Positions 1 to 9,067 of a DNA stretch of 64,000 bases are shown one piece after another. The position numbers and the translations under genes were made by a program. Below the pieces are notes generated by a model. The model had not been told where the DNA came from and searched no databases. It worked only from the letters and a program-made list of their open reading frames with translations. The stretch's first letter is position 1. The number at the start of each line of letters is the position of its first letter. Where the stretch lies: the NCBI GenBank assembly GCA_965222995.1, contig OZ244977.1, forward strand, positions 2,790,001 to 2,854,000, read 5' to 3'. Origin of the DNA: SB11 sp965222995 (GTDB lineage: Bacteria; Bacteroidota; Bacteroidia; UBA8524).

Positions 1-317
1 AACAAATATTCTCAAACTTTATTAGCAATGCCATTAAGTATAACAAAAACCCAAAGCCTACCATAAAAATTACCTGTAAAGACATAGGTAATTTTTACAA
101 ATTTGGGGTTGCTGACAATGGAGAAGGCATTGAACCCGAGTTTCATGAGAAAATATTCGTCATTTTCCAAACACTTGAAGCAAGAGACAAAGTAGAAAGT
201 ACAGGTGTAGGGCTTGCCATTGTGAAAAAGATAATTGATGAAAAAGGCGGCGAAGTTTGGGTAGAATCAGAAAAAGGGAAAGGCTCTACTTTCTATTTCA
301 CCTGGCCAAAAGAATAA
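1..317 (+). CDS. Sensor histidine kinase, C-terminal fragment
   Basis: Partial gene entering from the left edge. The 104 visible codons form the ATP-binding HATPase_c domain of a two-component histidine kinase. The N box (NFISNAIKYN) is at the very start, followed by the G1 box (DNGEGI), an F box (FHEKIFVIF) and the G2 box (STGVGLAIVKK). The protein ends soon after the domain, so no receiver domain is attached. The sensor and phosphoacceptor His regions lie outside the window, so the signal is unknown. The family autophosphorylates on His and passes phosphate to a response regulator; no regulator gene is visible downstream. Confidence 0.93.
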   Translation, partial: QIFSNFISNAIKYNKNPKPTIKITCKDIGNFYKFGVADNGEGIEPEFHEKIFVIFQTLEARDKVESTGVGLAIVKKIIDEKGGEVWVESEKGKGSTFYFTWPKE

Positions 318-464
318 GTTTCAGGTTCTGATTACTTGCCATTTTCTTAATCTTTATACTAAATACATTTTACCAGTTTTGAGTTCTGTGGATTATTGAC
401 TATCAACAGTTGACTGTCTTTTATCTTTATACTTTCTACCTTATACCAATTTAACTAACACTAT

Positions 465-1094
465 CTAAAACCTCCAGCCCACCATAGCACCCATACCAAA
501 GCCCGTTCGTGTACCGCCCCAAAAACGGCTGCGGTGTTGTAGCTGTACAAATGCAAAAGGCGCAATATTCAGGTGCTTAAAAGCCGTCATATTCATACGT
601 ATGCCCAGGTTGTTATTATAATGGTCGTACACTTCAGACATATCAAAAGAAAGCGCACTTACATAAGGACTTATAGTAATATTTTTTCCTGCGGGAATAT
701 GGTAACTAACACCATCAGGTATAACTAATAATAAAACAGCAACAAGCGCATACCACTCTCCCAAAGAACCTGCTATATAAGAAGATATAAAAGTTCTATC
801 AGTATTTGCCAAAAGGAAGCTTCCCCCGTACAACTTAAAATAATTAGGGTTATGTGGTGCAACCACATACGATAAGTTATATTCAAGTGCTACCCTATCA
901 CTAACAAAAAACTGATAGTTTATACCATAACCCTGTTCAAACCGTTTTTCGCCTTTAAATAACTGTGTATGGTACATACCGCTTATTACTGCCCTACCTT
1001 GTTGCCCATAACTTTGGGTAACAAATAGCAAAGCAACACCAACCAGCATTATTGCTAAAGCATTTTTCCTTATCTGAAAAAGAACCCTTGGCAT
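465..1094 (-). CDS. Outer-membrane beta-barrel-like protein with signal peptide
   Basis: The protein has about 209 residues and starts at the ATG giving MPRVLFQIRKN; this places an N-terminal hydrophobic signal segment ending near SYGQQ directly at the start. An upstream in-frame TTG is less likely. The mature part shows alternating aromatic and polar residues with many Gly and Tyr, and ends in WRF, a terminal aromatic as used for insertion of outer-membrane barrels. Family not recognised. It is convergent with the upstream kinase and lies 45 bp beyond the prfB stop on the same strand, so it may be transcribed with prfB. Confidence 0.6.
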   Translation of the reverse strand: MPRVLFQIRKNALAIMLVGVALLFVTQSYGQQGRAVISGMYHTQLFKGEKRFEQGYGINYQFFVSDRVALEYNLSYVVAPHNPNYFKLYGGSFLLANTDRTFISSYIAGSLGEWYALVAVLLLVIPDGVSYHIPAGKNITISPYVSALSFDMSEVYDHYNNNLGIRMNMTAFKHLNIAPFAFVQLQHRSRFWGGTRTGFGMGAMVGWRF

Positions 1095-1139
1095 ATTAAA
1101 TACACTTAAAACAAGTAAAGATAGCAAATAATCAAGAAC

Positions 1140-2229
1140 TTATTTCTTGCTACCAAACTCCATTAAGTAAGCTTTTATAAAATCATCCAACTCACCATCC
1201 AATACAGCTTGTGCATTACTTGTTTCATAATTAGTCCGCAAATCTTTTACCAATTTATATGGATGCAACACATAGCTGCGTATTTGCGAGCCCCATTCTA
1301 TCTTTTTCTTGCCTGCCTCAACCTCAGCCTTAGCCTCATTACGTTTCCGCATTTCCAGTTCATACAATTGCGATTTCAGCATTTGCAAAGCTCGCTCACG
1401 GTTACCCAATTGGCTACGTTCTATTTGGCAAACCACAACAATACCCGTAGGTATATGTTTCATTTGCACCTTGGTTTCCACCTTGTTCACGTTTTGTCCG
1501 CCCGCACCGCCTGAGCGAGCAGTGGTTACCTCTAAATCAGCAGGGTTTATCTCAATATCAATACCTTCATCTACCACAGGGTACACATATACCGATGTAA
1601 ACGAAGTATGCCTGCGTGCATTACTATCAAAAGGAGAAATCCGTACTAAACGGTGTACACCGTTCTCCCCTTTCAGGTAGCCATAAGCAAACTCACCATC
1701 TACCTGCAAACTGCACGATTTAATGCCTGCACCCTCACCCGCCTGATATTCCAATTCAGTAACCTTAAACCCACTTTTCTCCCCCCACATTATATACATT
1801 CGCATTAGCATTTCTGCCCAATCTTGGCTTTCCGTGCCCCCGGCACCTGCATTTATATTAATAATAGCACCCAACTGGTCTTCCTCACCACTCAACATGT
1901 TTTTAAACTCCAGCTCATCCACCGCCTTAATAGTAGTATCGTATTGGGTTTCCAATTCGCCGTCAACCTCCTCACCCATTTCAGCAAACTCGTGCAAAAC
2001 GGTAAGGTCGTCAAACTGGATTTGTACTTTATTGTAAGCTTCCGTCCAAACCTTCTCTTTTTTAATACTTTTCAGGTGTTTCTCAGCACTCTTTGGGTCG
2101 TCCCAAAAATCAGGTTTAAGGCTCACCGCCTCGGCTTCCTCAATTTTTTTCAGTTTGGCATCAACGTCAAAGATACCTCCTCAGGGCTTCAACTCTACCC
2201 TTCAAATCTTTATATTGGTCTGTGGTCAT
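1140..2229 (-). CDS. prfB: Peptide chain release factor 2, made by programmed +1 frameshift
   Basis: Release factor for UAA and UGA. The zero frame begins at the ATG at 2229 (MTTDQYKDLKGR...), reads 20 codons and meets an in-frame TGA at 2169-2167. A +1 shift on CTT continues as DVDAKLKKIEE and runs to 1140, for about 362 residues in all, the normal RF2 length. The peptidyl-hydrolysis loop is visible as RSGGAGGQNVNK, and the class II recognition region precedes it (RISPFDSNARRHTSF follows the PCRF domain). The TGA at the shift site is the codon that RF2 itself reads, giving the well-known autoregulation. A start at the later ATG (2126) would drop the conserved N-terminal helices. Confidence 0.97.
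2166..2181 (-). promoter_or_regulatory. prfB programmed +1 frameshift site
   Basis: Read on the minus strand the site is AGGAGGTATCTTTGAC. An internal Shine-Dalgarno (AGGAGG) sits three bases before the CTT slip codon, then the in-frame TGA followed by C, a poor termination context. This is the classic RF2 autoregulatory cassette and almost matches the E. coli site. The strong Shine-Dalgarno is notable because most starts in this window lack one. Confidence 0.95.
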
Positions 2230-2345
2230 GAAAGGCAAAAATAGTATATTTATATATCGTGATATGTATGGTATTTCTAAAATATAATACCATATAACTA
2301 CACAACAATCGTACTTTCGCACAATTAAAGTCGTTTAGTATATAA

Positions 2346-3272
2346 ATGGAAAAGGCAACCGAAATATCTGAAAAAGAGAAAGAAAAAAGCCCCATAACCG
2401 ATGGCATTATTACTTTTCTTTCCTACTTTTTTGTTTTGCCGGTTTTTATCATCCTGCACAAAGTACTGCCCGACCCTAACTGGCCCTTACACCTTGACCG
2501 TGTTTTACTAGCTACAGCAATTTATTTCGTTATCCGCTTATTGCTAAATGTATTTAAACCCATAATACTAATTGGTTTTGTTTTGGCAATAGTGTGGCTT
2601 ACCTATGGCAGTATTTGGAAAAAATATGGTTTCATAAACTTTTACAACGATTATAAAGTATTGCTATACTCCATGGCAAACAGCCCCAACCCTGAGCATA
2701 TTGCCATAAATGAATTAAAGGCTTTTCCACTGAAATCTCAGGTAAAAGCAGCCATTGATTACAAAAGTGAAAAAGTACGAAACTTAGCAGTGAAATTAGC
2801 CTCGAAAAACTTTGAAAAGTTTAAAGAAGGCATATACAACAAACACAGAGTTACCATACAAAGCTTTTCTATTTTTAAAGAAATAAACAGCCGATGGAAC
2901 TATGTGAGCGACCCTGAAAGTAGCGAGTACTTTGCCAAAGCCAGTGAAACTGCCGACCTTTTTGCAGGAGATTGTGACGACCATGCTGTATTTATGAGTG
3001 CCTGCCTGAAAGCCATTGGTGCACGCCCGCGAATGATACATACTACAGGGCATTTATACCCCGAAATATATATTGGAGACAAACAAGACTTAGAAGAAAT
3101 AAACTACCTGATACGTGAAAAATTGTTTGTAGAGGAAACCAAAAGACAATCGCTACACTACCATATTGATGAAAAAGGTAATATTTGGCTGAACCTAGAC
3201 TATACCGAAAACTTCCCCGGCGGTCGCTTTATGGATGAAGAAATTTTAGGCGTTATTTTATTAGATGATTAG
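2346..3272 (+). CDS. Membrane-anchored transglutaminase-like protein
   Basis: The protein has 308 residues. After a charged N-terminus come two or three membrane segments (about residues 22-40, 52-68 and 72-90), then a soluble part. That part carries a transglutaminase/cysteine-protease-like core: Cys in GDCDDHAVFMSACLKAIG near residue 209 and His in TTGHLYPEIYIG. The acidic third member could lie in the LNLDYTE segment. Such proteins act at the membrane, often as peptidases or in remodelling; substrate unknown. The start ATG is 117 bp from the divergent prfB start. A near-consensus -7 element (TACTTTCG) ends about 26 bases upstream. Confidence 0.72.
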   Translation: MEKATEISEKEKEKSPITDGIITFLSYFFVLPVFIILHKVLPDPNWPLHLDRVLLATAIYFVIRLLLNVFKPIILIGFVLAIVWLTYGSIWKKYGFINFYNDYKVLLYSMANSPNPEHIAINELKAFPLKSQVKAAIDYKSEKVRNLAVKLASKNFEKFKEGIYNKHRVTIQSFSIFKEINSRWNYVSDPESSEYFAKASETADLFAGDCDDHAVFMSACLKAIGARPRMIHTTGHLYPEIYIGDKQDLEEINYLIREKLFVEETKRQSLHYHIDEKGNIWLNLDYTENFPGGRFMDEEILGVILLDD

Positions 3273-3276
3273 TTTA

Positions 3277-3705
3277 CTATTTAAAGAGATTCTCAAAATC
3301 TGTAGGTGAAAGGATTTTTGCCGACTTAAATTCTTTTTCTTCAATAAGTGCCTTATCACTTGTAACTAAATATTTTGCTTTTGATACTTCAATTAAATCA
3401 AATAAAAAACTGTCTTTAGGGTCTTGTTCAAACAGGTTCTTCACTGAAGAAGTATCGTAGCTAACACCTTTAAACTTTAATAACCTTATAAACTCATCAA
3501 CCTTTTCTTTTGGAAAATACTTAGATAACTTTGGTCGCTGACACACAAGTTCAATTTCTGTAATTAACTCTGCTGAAATTACCAATTCAATAGAACTGCT
3601 AAAAAGAATATCTTGTAAATTATTTAATCTTTTGCCAATTAAAAAGCCAATCCACGAACTAGTATCAATTACAACTTTAGTTTTAGCACTAAGCCTTTTT
3701 ACCAT
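3277..3705 (-). CDS. PIN-domain toxin of a toxin-antitoxin pair
   Basis: The protein has 142 residues and matches the PIN-family putative toxins (COG1569 type). The first catalytic acid is in VIDTSSWIGFL near the N-terminus, a conserved Glu is in AELITEIELV, and the C-terminal acid is in YLVTSDKALI. PIN toxins are metal-dependent ribonucleases. The gene overlaps the small upstream gene by 17 bp, the usual antitoxin-toxin coupling, so the two should be co-translated and autoregulated. It ends 4 bp from the convergent transglutaminase-like gene. Confidence 0.85.
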   Translation of the reverse strand: MVKRLSAKTKVVIDTSSWIGFLIGKRLNNLQDILFSSSIELVISAELITEIELVCQRPKLSKYFPKEKVDEFIRLLKFKGVSYDTSSVKNLFEQDPKDSFLFDLIEVSKAKYLVTSDKALIEEKEFKSAKILSPTDFENLFK

Positions 3706-3919
3706 ATCTTTCTTCCCTTACCAACTCACTCTCTTCATCAATAAGGTCAAGTGTTAAATTTTCATCAGTTCGAAAACCGTTTAGTATACTACGCAACTTA
3801 GAGTTTATGCCTTCCCTTTCTAGCTCTTCAGTTAACCTAAGCTTCTCTTTTTTAGGCAACTTCATTACCAGCTTCAAAAGTTGATTGAAAGATAATTTCA
3901 TATTTAGTTCATCACTCAT
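3689..3919 (-). CDS. Antitoxin partner of the PIN toxin
   Basis: The protein has up to 76 residues; the start may be MSDEL or the second Met (MKLSFNQLL, six codons in). It is helical and charged, with a segment LLKLVMKLPKKEKLRLTEEL like the N-terminal dimer/DNA-binding part of PIN-associated antitoxins, and an acidic C-terminal half (ENLTLDLIDEESELVREE) suited to covering the toxin. It stops inside the toxin gene (17 bp overlap). The assignment rests on position and size more than on a recognised family. Confidence 0.72.
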   Translation of the reverse strand: MSDELNMKLSFNQLLKLVMKLPKKEKLRLTEELEREGINSKLRSILNGFRTDENLTLDLIDEESELVREERYGKKA

Positions 3920-3959
3920 ACAATACTATCAAATATACAAAAAATGCACCATATAAAAC

Positions 3960-4595
3960 TCATTGACCAGTTGCCTCACGCACCTTCTTTACATACTCCT
4001 CCACCAACCCTTCAATATAAGCTTTCACCTCCTCACTATTTTTTGATGGTTTAATTTCCATTACTTCCAAATGCTTTTGCACAAAAACTTCTCGCTTCTC
4101 AATAGATAATACAGGTATTTCAATAATATCATAACCCAATCGGGTATACACATCTTTTAGCTCATCAAAAACCTGTAGTCGGCGTTGTGGGTTATTCGTA
4201 CGCATACCATCAGGTACAAAAGCCAGTGGCTGGGGCATAAATACGGTTTGGTAGCGGTATTTCTTCACCGTATCCCAAAAATTGTTCTCATCAAAACCGT
4301 CAACTCTGGCATAAGCAATAGTTTCAGATGCAGCACGGTCAAAAACAATGGGCACATGTGTGTATCGGCTCAACTTGTCTTCGCACCATAAACCAAACTC
4401 GTGCACCGTATTAAAAAAGCTGCTTTTGTCGTTTCGTATCTGTTCAATGGTGTTGCCTTGGCTAAAAAGGGTATCAATATATACTCTAGTCAAATCGGGA
4501 ACAGTTGGGAAACCCAACCTATCAAACAATTGGCTTATTGTTGTTTTACCCGATGATGTAGTACCGCTAAGAACTATCCACTTTGTAGGCTTCAT
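3960..4595 (-). CDS. AAA_28-type ATP/GTP-binding kinase-like protein
   Basis: The protein has 211 residues with a P-loop GTTSSGKTT at residues 10-18, a downstream VFDRAASETIAYARVDG segment and a basic motif near RTNNPQRRLQVF. This is the layout of the AAA_28 (NadR-kinase-like) family of small nucleotide-binding proteins. Substrate unknown. Upstream on the minus strand lies a TATATTGC hexamer-like region close to the start codon, so the transcript probably has a short leader. Confidence 0.7.
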   Translation of the reverse strand: MKPTKWIVLSGTTSSGKTTISQLFDRLGFPTVPDLTRVYIDTLFSQGNTIEQIRNDKSSFFNTVHEFGLWCEDKLSRYTHVPIVFDRAASETIAYARVDGFDENNFWDTVKKYRYQTVFMPQPLAFVPDGMRTNNPQRRLQVFDELKDVYTRLGYDIIEIPVLSIEKREVFVQKHLEVMEIKPSKNSEEVKAYIEGLVEEYVKKVREATGQ

Positions 4596-4690
4596 ACAAG
4601 CAATATACTAACAAGGTTTTTATTAATAGCCCATTGCTGCACTGTGCAAAACCTAACGTAGCATTAACGTTTGTATACCGAGAAAATAAG

Positions 4691-4698
4691 TAAGTTTG
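4691..4698 (+). promoter_or_regulatory. Bacteroidota promoter, -7 element TAAGTTTG
   Basis: TAAGTTTG is an exact match to TAnnTTTG, with TTTG at 4670-4673 as a -33 element, 17 bases upstream. The start codon of the following lipoprotein gene is 8 bases after the -7 box, so the transcript should start almost at the ATG. Confidence 0.7.
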
Positions 4699-4706
4699 CA
4701 GCTACC

Positions 4707-6203
4707 ATGCACAAGGGCATTAAATACCTGTATTTTTTAGCTGCAATAGTAGCATTGGCAGCCTGCAAAAAAGGGTTTGAGGGTGCTGAAAAAGCCAATA
4801 CCGCCCCTGAAACGTATGTGATAGCCGATACTATTGTGAGGCAAGGCGACAACCGTTTCACATCGCAAGTTGAAATAAAATGGTGGGGAACTGATGGCGA
4901 CGGATATATCGATGGATACGAGTACCGTATAAACGACAGTGCATGGAAATTTACCCGCCGGCAAGATTCTACCTTTTTACTAATTATACCCGGTAACCTT
5001 GATACTTTCGATTTTAAGTTTGAAGTACGTGCTATTGACGAAAAAGGACTGGCAGACCCAACCCCTGCCCGTATATTTTATCCTGTAAAAAATACTTCAC
5101 CCACAGTAAATTTCTACACGCCTACAGCCATACCCTCGCGCAACCCCACCCGTAGTTTTCCCGCATTGCGTTTTTATTGGCGAGCTGATGATTTAGACGG
5201 TATTGCATCGCTAGACTCTTTTGAGATTTGCCTGAACGATACTACAGGACCGAAAGTTAAAATTCCGCCGGCTTTTAGAGATTTGTTGCTACTAGGCAAA
5301 GATTTTAGCGGTACTACTACCGACTGTGATATATACTTGGGCAGCAATCAAAACATTTCAGGTATAACCCTAAGCGGGCTTATACTTGATGATAGCAATA
5401 CCTTATTTATAAGAGCTATTGATAAGGTGGGGGCCGCATCACCTTTCGCAGCTTCAAACAAGATACTGGTGCGTAAACCCAAAGGCAAAATATTACTTGT
5501 AAACGCCATTGAGTCTCAATTTCAGCGTGCAACTATTCAAAACTTTTATACTACGGCTTTTGAAGCTGTAAATAATAAGGATTACGATATAATGCTGGCT
5601 ACCGAACTAGTAGCGAATAATTATAGTGAGCTTTCACCCGACCCCTTCACACAAACACAAGTGTTCGGGTTTTTCGACCGTATTTTTTGGTTTAGCGATA
5701 ATACCGACTTTAGTATGAGCTTGCTTCAAAAATCATCGGGCTTATTCTTTAGTAATGGCGGGCGTATGCTAATGGTTTCAGCAGCCAATGACAACATTCC
5801 CGAAGCACCGTTGTACTTAGACTTTACCCCGATAAGCAAATTTTTACCCGTAACCAATAACGATGCATTTTTGATGCAACAAAACGATTCGCTGGTACCT
5901 GTAAGTGGCCCATGGCCTATACTTACCACTCCTAATTTTTTAACGGGTATACGTCCGTTTGAGCTACCGCTTGATAATAACGATTTTGCTTACCAGCCTT
6001 TATACAACGGTACTATAACCCGCGAAATGAATAGCAATATCAGCAGGTGGACAGGTATTTCTACCTTAGCGGCGAAACGAGTACGAAAAAGTGATAACAA
6101 CACTAATTTTATAATCAGCGTTGTGCCTATGCACCAATTTAACGCTCAAAATAATTTCAACGCCTTCTTAAATGAAGCAGTAAATACCGAACTTGAATTT
6201 TAA
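4707..6203 (+). CDS. Large lipoprotein, unknown function
   Basis: The protein has 498 residues from the ATG at 4707 (MHKGIKYLYFLAAIV). That start is chosen because a lipobox (LAAC, Cys near residue 20) follows a short hydrophobic stretch, and because a promoter sits between this ATG and the more upstream in-frame ATG at 4671. After the lipid Cys come two Ig/fibronectin-like stretches, each with a DGxIDGYEYRIND or DLDGIASLDSFEIC pattern typical of beta-sandwich repeats, then an alpha/beta half rich in KILLVNAIES and FGFFDRIFWFSD motifs. Probably outer-membrane anchored. No enzyme motif recognised. purN follows 18 bp downstream and may share the transcript. Confidence 0.72.
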   Translation: MHKGIKYLYFLAAIVALAACKKGFEGAEKANTAPETYVIADTIVRQGDNRFTSQVEIKWWGTDGDGYIDGYEYRINDSAWKFTRRQDSTFLLIIPGNLDTFDFKFEVRAIDEKGLADPTPARIFYPVKNTSPTVNFYTPTAIPSRNPTRSFPALRFYWRADDLDGIASLDSFEICLNDTTGPKVKIPPAFRDLLLLGKDFSGTTTDCDIYLGSNQNISGITLSGLILDDSNTLFIRAIDKVGAASPFAASNKILVRKPKGKILLVNAIESQFQRATIQNFYTTAFEAVNNKDYDIMLATELVANNYSELSPDPFTQTQVFGFFDRIFWFSDNTDFSMSLLQKSSGLFFSNGGRMLMVSAANDNIPEAPLYLDFTPISKFLPVTNNDAFLMQQNDSLVPVSGPWPILTTPNFLTGIRPFELPLDNNDFAYQPLYNGTITREMNSNISRWTGISTLAAKRVRKSDNNTNFIISVVPMHQFNAQNNFNAFLNEAVNTELEF

Positions 6204-6221
6204 GCTATTATCTTAGCAGCG

Positions 6222-6794
6222 GTGAAAAACATCGTACTTTTTGCATCAGGCTCAGGAACCAACGTTCAAAACATAGCAGAGTTTTTTAATAAAGATAACT
6301 CAGGCAAAGTAGTTGCCGTTTTTTGCAACAACCCCAAGGCTTTTGTAATACAACGCTGCGAAAAGCTGGGCATACCTTGCATAATATTTAATAAAGACGA
6401 TTTTTATAACAGCGAAAGGATTATTGAGCTTACCCAAGCTTTTGAAGCTGACATTGTAGTATTGGCCGGTTTTCTTTGGCTGGTGCCTGAAAATTTAATT
6501 GAGGCTTACCCAAAAAAAATAATCAATATACACCCCGCCTTGTTGCCCGATTTTGGGGGAAAAGGCATGTATGGCATGTATGTGCACGAAGCAGTTATCC
6601 GTTCAAACAAACGGGTTAGCGGCATAACCATACACCTTGTTACTAAAGAATACGATAAAGGCAAAAAACTCTTTCAAGCCAAAACAAAAATCACCAAAGA
6701 CGATACTGCCGAATCTCTTGCCAATAAAATCCATGAGTTAGAGCAGAAGCATTTCCCCATGGTAATAAAAGAATATATTGAAGGCTTGGATTAA
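6222..6794 (+). CDS. purN: Phosphoribosylglycinamide formyltransferase
   Basis: The protein has 190 residues, the usual length, and carries out the third step of de novo purine synthesis (10-formyl-THF plus GAR gives FGAR). Visible motifs: the phosphate-binding FASGSGTNVQN at the N-terminus, the catalytic Asn and His in INIHPALLPDFGGKG, and the catalytic Asp in TKEYDKGKKLFQAK. It begins at a GTG 18 bp after the lipoprotein stop, with no Shine-Dalgarno seen. purA lies 32 kb away, so purine genes are dispersed here. Confidence 0.95.
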   Translation: MKNIVLFASGSGTNVQNIAEFFNKDNSGKVVAVFCNNPKAFVIQRCEKLGIPCIIFNKDDFYNSERIIELTQAFEADIVVLAGFLWLVPENLIEAYPKKIINIHPALLPDFGGKGMYGMYVHEAVIRSNKRVSGITIHLVTKEYDKGKKLFQAKTKITKDDTAESLANKIHELEQKHFPMVIKEYIEGLD

Positions 6795-6821
6795 TCTCTT
6801 TTTTATTACTTAATCCCTTTT

Positions 6822-6909
6822 CGTCATTGCTAGGATGCATTCTCAGACAAATAAAGCAATCTGTTTGAATTAGTTACAAAGATTGCTTCGCAAAGCCTCG
6901 CAATGACAG
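6822..6909. repeat. Intergenic palindromic repeat, GTCATTGC family, copy 1
   Basis: Starts CGTCATTGC and ends CCTCGCAATGACAG, with internal AAGCAATCTG and AGATTGCTTCGC arms, so the whole element folds on itself. Similar elements sit at 25642, 30603, 37522, 40497 and 53831. The rest of the 6795-7152 gap holds two partial relatives (a GTCATGTTGAGC motif near 6923 and TCGGAATGACAG near 7017) and a terminator; no gene is seen there. Confidence 0.8.
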
Positions 6910-7097
6910 ATAGGTGCAACTGTCATGTTGAGCAAATTCGAAACACTGGAGAGATATAATACTTTTTTGTACAACAAGTATCTTTAATCTTCCTAATATA
7001 AAGATTCCTCGCTACTCTCGGAATGACAGTAAACCCAACGTCATTGCGAACGGGCAAAACCAATTATAAATAAAGTGGGAACATCTTAACCAACTAA

Positions 7098-7130
7098 AAA
7101 GCGGGTTTGAATTGCATCCAAACCCGCTTT
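7098..7130 (-). terminator. Rho-independent terminator of the DUF2147 gene
   Basis: A 12-bp perfect stem, AAAGCGGGTTTG pairing with CAAACCCGCTTT, with a 9-base loop and a T run on the minus strand immediately after. It lies 23 bp past the stop of the minus-strand gene. Confidence 0.85.
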
Positions 7131-7152
7131 CAAAAATATTATCCAAAAAATC

Positions 7153-7614
7153 TTATTTCTTTTTCTTCACTACCCTAGTCCACATAGTTGTACGCCCCAG
7201 TAGTGATATGCCCACATATCCGCGTATCTTCAAAAGGTTGTTATTTTTCATTTCCATGTAGCAACTGTAGGTTTTGCCGTTTTCAGGGTCATAAATGGTA
7301 CCGTTTTCCCATTTTTTGTTGCCTACATATTTAAAGTTTTTCAGTATCTCCAACCCTACAATGGGTTTAGAGCGCAATTCTTTCTTAGGGTTCTCTTTAT
7401 CCAACTTCGCTTTTCCGTTTTTATCTTTAGGCTCTTTAAGCCAGATAATTTTACCGTAAAACTTCTTACCTCTTTTTACCACCTTCACTTTTGCTTTGCC
7501 ATTCTCATTTAGCCAGGTGCCTAATATTTTATTAGCATTCCCGTCACTAAAGGTAAATGAACTGTTTAGTGCTGTAAAAGCAACAGCAAATACTATTATA
7601 AGTGCTCTCTTCAT
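7153..7614 (-). CDS. Secreted DUF2147 protein
   Basis: The protein has 153 residues. It has a signal peptide (MKRALIIVFAVAFTALNSS), then a single DUF2147 domain: NKILGTWLNENGKAKVKVV at the start, KFYGKIIWLKEP, the WENGTIYDPENGKTYSC strand pair, and RGYVGISLLGRTTMWTRV at the end, which is the family hallmark. DUF2147 proteins are small lipocalin-like periplasmic proteins without assigned activity. It follows the frameshifted lipoprotein gene by only a few bases and shares the first nine residues with it. Confidence 0.85.
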   Translation of the reverse strand: MKRALIIVFAVAFTALNSSFTFSDGNANKILGTWLNENGKAKVKVVKRGKKFYGKIIWLKEPKDKNGKAKLDKENPKKELRSKPIVGLEILKNFKYVGNKKWENGTIYDPENGKTYSCYMEMKNNNLLKIRGYVGISLLGRTTMWTRVVKKKK

Positions 7615-7619
7615 AAATC

Positions 7620-8143
7620 TTATTTTTTAGGTTTAAAAATACCACGCATTTTATATTCTAGTTGAATTTGAATATTTCCTTCTTCAATATCTTCATTATA
7701 CACCGTCTCTATTTTAAATCTAGTTCCTTCTTTGTTAAAATATTCAGCATAATTTATATCATTTTCATTACCAAAGTTTCGCTAAAATTGTCGTTTATAG
7801 TACTTGTAGAAGCTACTTTTACCTCTCCAATATTTTCATTCACTATATAAAAATTAAAATAATCGAAGCGAGAAAGCTTATTTCCCTCAATATCTGTAAT
7901 TTTCACTTCTGAAAGTTGAAACTGACTAAAGTCTCTGTCAGGCAGCCCTGTAATCTTTTTTAAATCAGTGAATGTGATATAATCTAAATCTTGATACTGT
8001 ATTAAAGCAGTATCGGCTTTTAATGGACCTTTTATTATAATACTATGCTTTCTCGAAGCAATAAAAGGTTTATCGCCACTACCATCACAACCCAAAATTA
8101 TTAACAAGCTAAAAGAAAAAACAATAATCAACGCTCTCTTCAT
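7620..8143 (-). pseudogene. Small lipoprotein gene with a single-base frameshift
   Basis: The 129-codon open frame starts MKRALIIVFSFSLLIILGCDG, a clear lipobox (Cys near residue 19), but stops at 7754. One frame over, coding continues without break as NENDINYAEYFNKEGTRF... to PKK at 7620, giving about 174 residues and a gap of 5 bp to the next gene. The break lies around 7768-7775, in the sequence reading ACTTTGGTAATGAAA, and fits loss of one base. Either a real frameshift or a sequencing indel. The middle resembles a beta-rich lipoprotein; function unknown. Confidence 0.65.
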
Positions 8144-8176
8144 GCAACTAATATACCCATTAACCTGAGAAAAGTT

Positions 8177-8938
8177 TTAGCTTTTATTGCCAAACACACG
8201 CTCTAATATACTGGTTACACGGTGCACAGGGTCTTGGCGGATAAGTTTTTCCTCATCAGAAATTTTTAAAAACATACCGCTTAGTGCTTTGCCTGTTACA
8301 TAATCGCTAAGGTTACTGTTATTTATTTTCGGGAATAATGCCCCGCCTAATGATGCGGTATTATAGGCTTTCACCAAATCGTTATACAGCTTACTAGCCG
8401 AAGTATTAAATACCAATGGCTTATCTAACGATTTATTGATTTTAGGCTGAAAAGCCGATTTTAGCTGACTAAATGTTTTGCCACGTAAGTAATGCGTAGC
8501 AGCCGTATCAGAACCTTTCAGTATACCAAATGCATCGGAAATAGACATACTTGTAATGGCATTTACAAATATAGGTGAGGCTGTACCTACAGCATCTTCA
8601 GCAGCACGGTTCAAAGCGGTAACTGTTTTATCTACCAATGCCTGTCCCCCGGGTACTTTGCCCACATATTTCATTATATTATCTGCTTCGGGTGGTAACA
8701 GTACTTTAATAGCAGCATCTCTTAAAAAACCATCAGTAGCATTTAGCCTTCTCACTGCGGTATCTGTGCCCACTGTCAGGGCATTTTTCAACCCTTTTAC
8801 TACTTCGGCTTGTGTTAAAGGGGCATTACCCAATGTACCGGGCAAACCGCCATTTTCATCTATTACACTCTGTACTACATCGCACGACGAAAAAAACGAG
8901 AAACTAAGTATTGCCGCTAATATTTTTACTGTTTTCAT
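8177..8938 (-). CDS. DUF4197 lipoprotein
   Basis: About 253 residues from the ATG at 8938 (MKTVKILAAILSFSFFSSCDVV), chosen because it places the lipobox SSC about 20 residues in. The mature protein is helical and matches DUF4197 through KGLKNALTVGTDTAVRRL, GFLRDAAIKVLLPPEA, the MSISDAFGILKG segment and a C-terminal DYVTGKALSGMFLKISDEE. The family is exported and uncharacterised. The -7-like box TATTTTAG lies four bases before the ATG on the minus strand, so the message is probably leaderless. Confidence 0.85.
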   Translation of the reverse strand: MKTVKILAAILSFSFFSSCDVVQSVIDENGGLPGTLGNAPLTQAEVVKGLKNALTVGTDTAVRRLNATDGFLRDAAIKVLLPPEADNIMKYVGKVPGGQALVDKTVTALNRAAEDAVGTASPIFVNAITSMSISDAFGILKGSDTAATHYLRGKTFSQLKSAFQPKINKSLDKPLVFNTSASKLYNDLVKAYNTASLGGALFPKINNSNLSDYVTGKALSGMFLKISDEEKLIRQDPVHRVTSILERVFGNKS

Positions 8939-9067
8939 GCTCCTAAAATACAAATCACATTGTTAGAAACACAGGGTTTTTTCCCTATTTTACTGCTTAA
9001 ATTAATTTTTTGCTCTTGCCATAAAACATTAGCCTAATAATCTAAAATTACTTAGAACACAAACGTT

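Noticed and set aside
1209..2231. Several plus-strand open frames across prfB
   Set aside because: All are antisense to a complete RF2.
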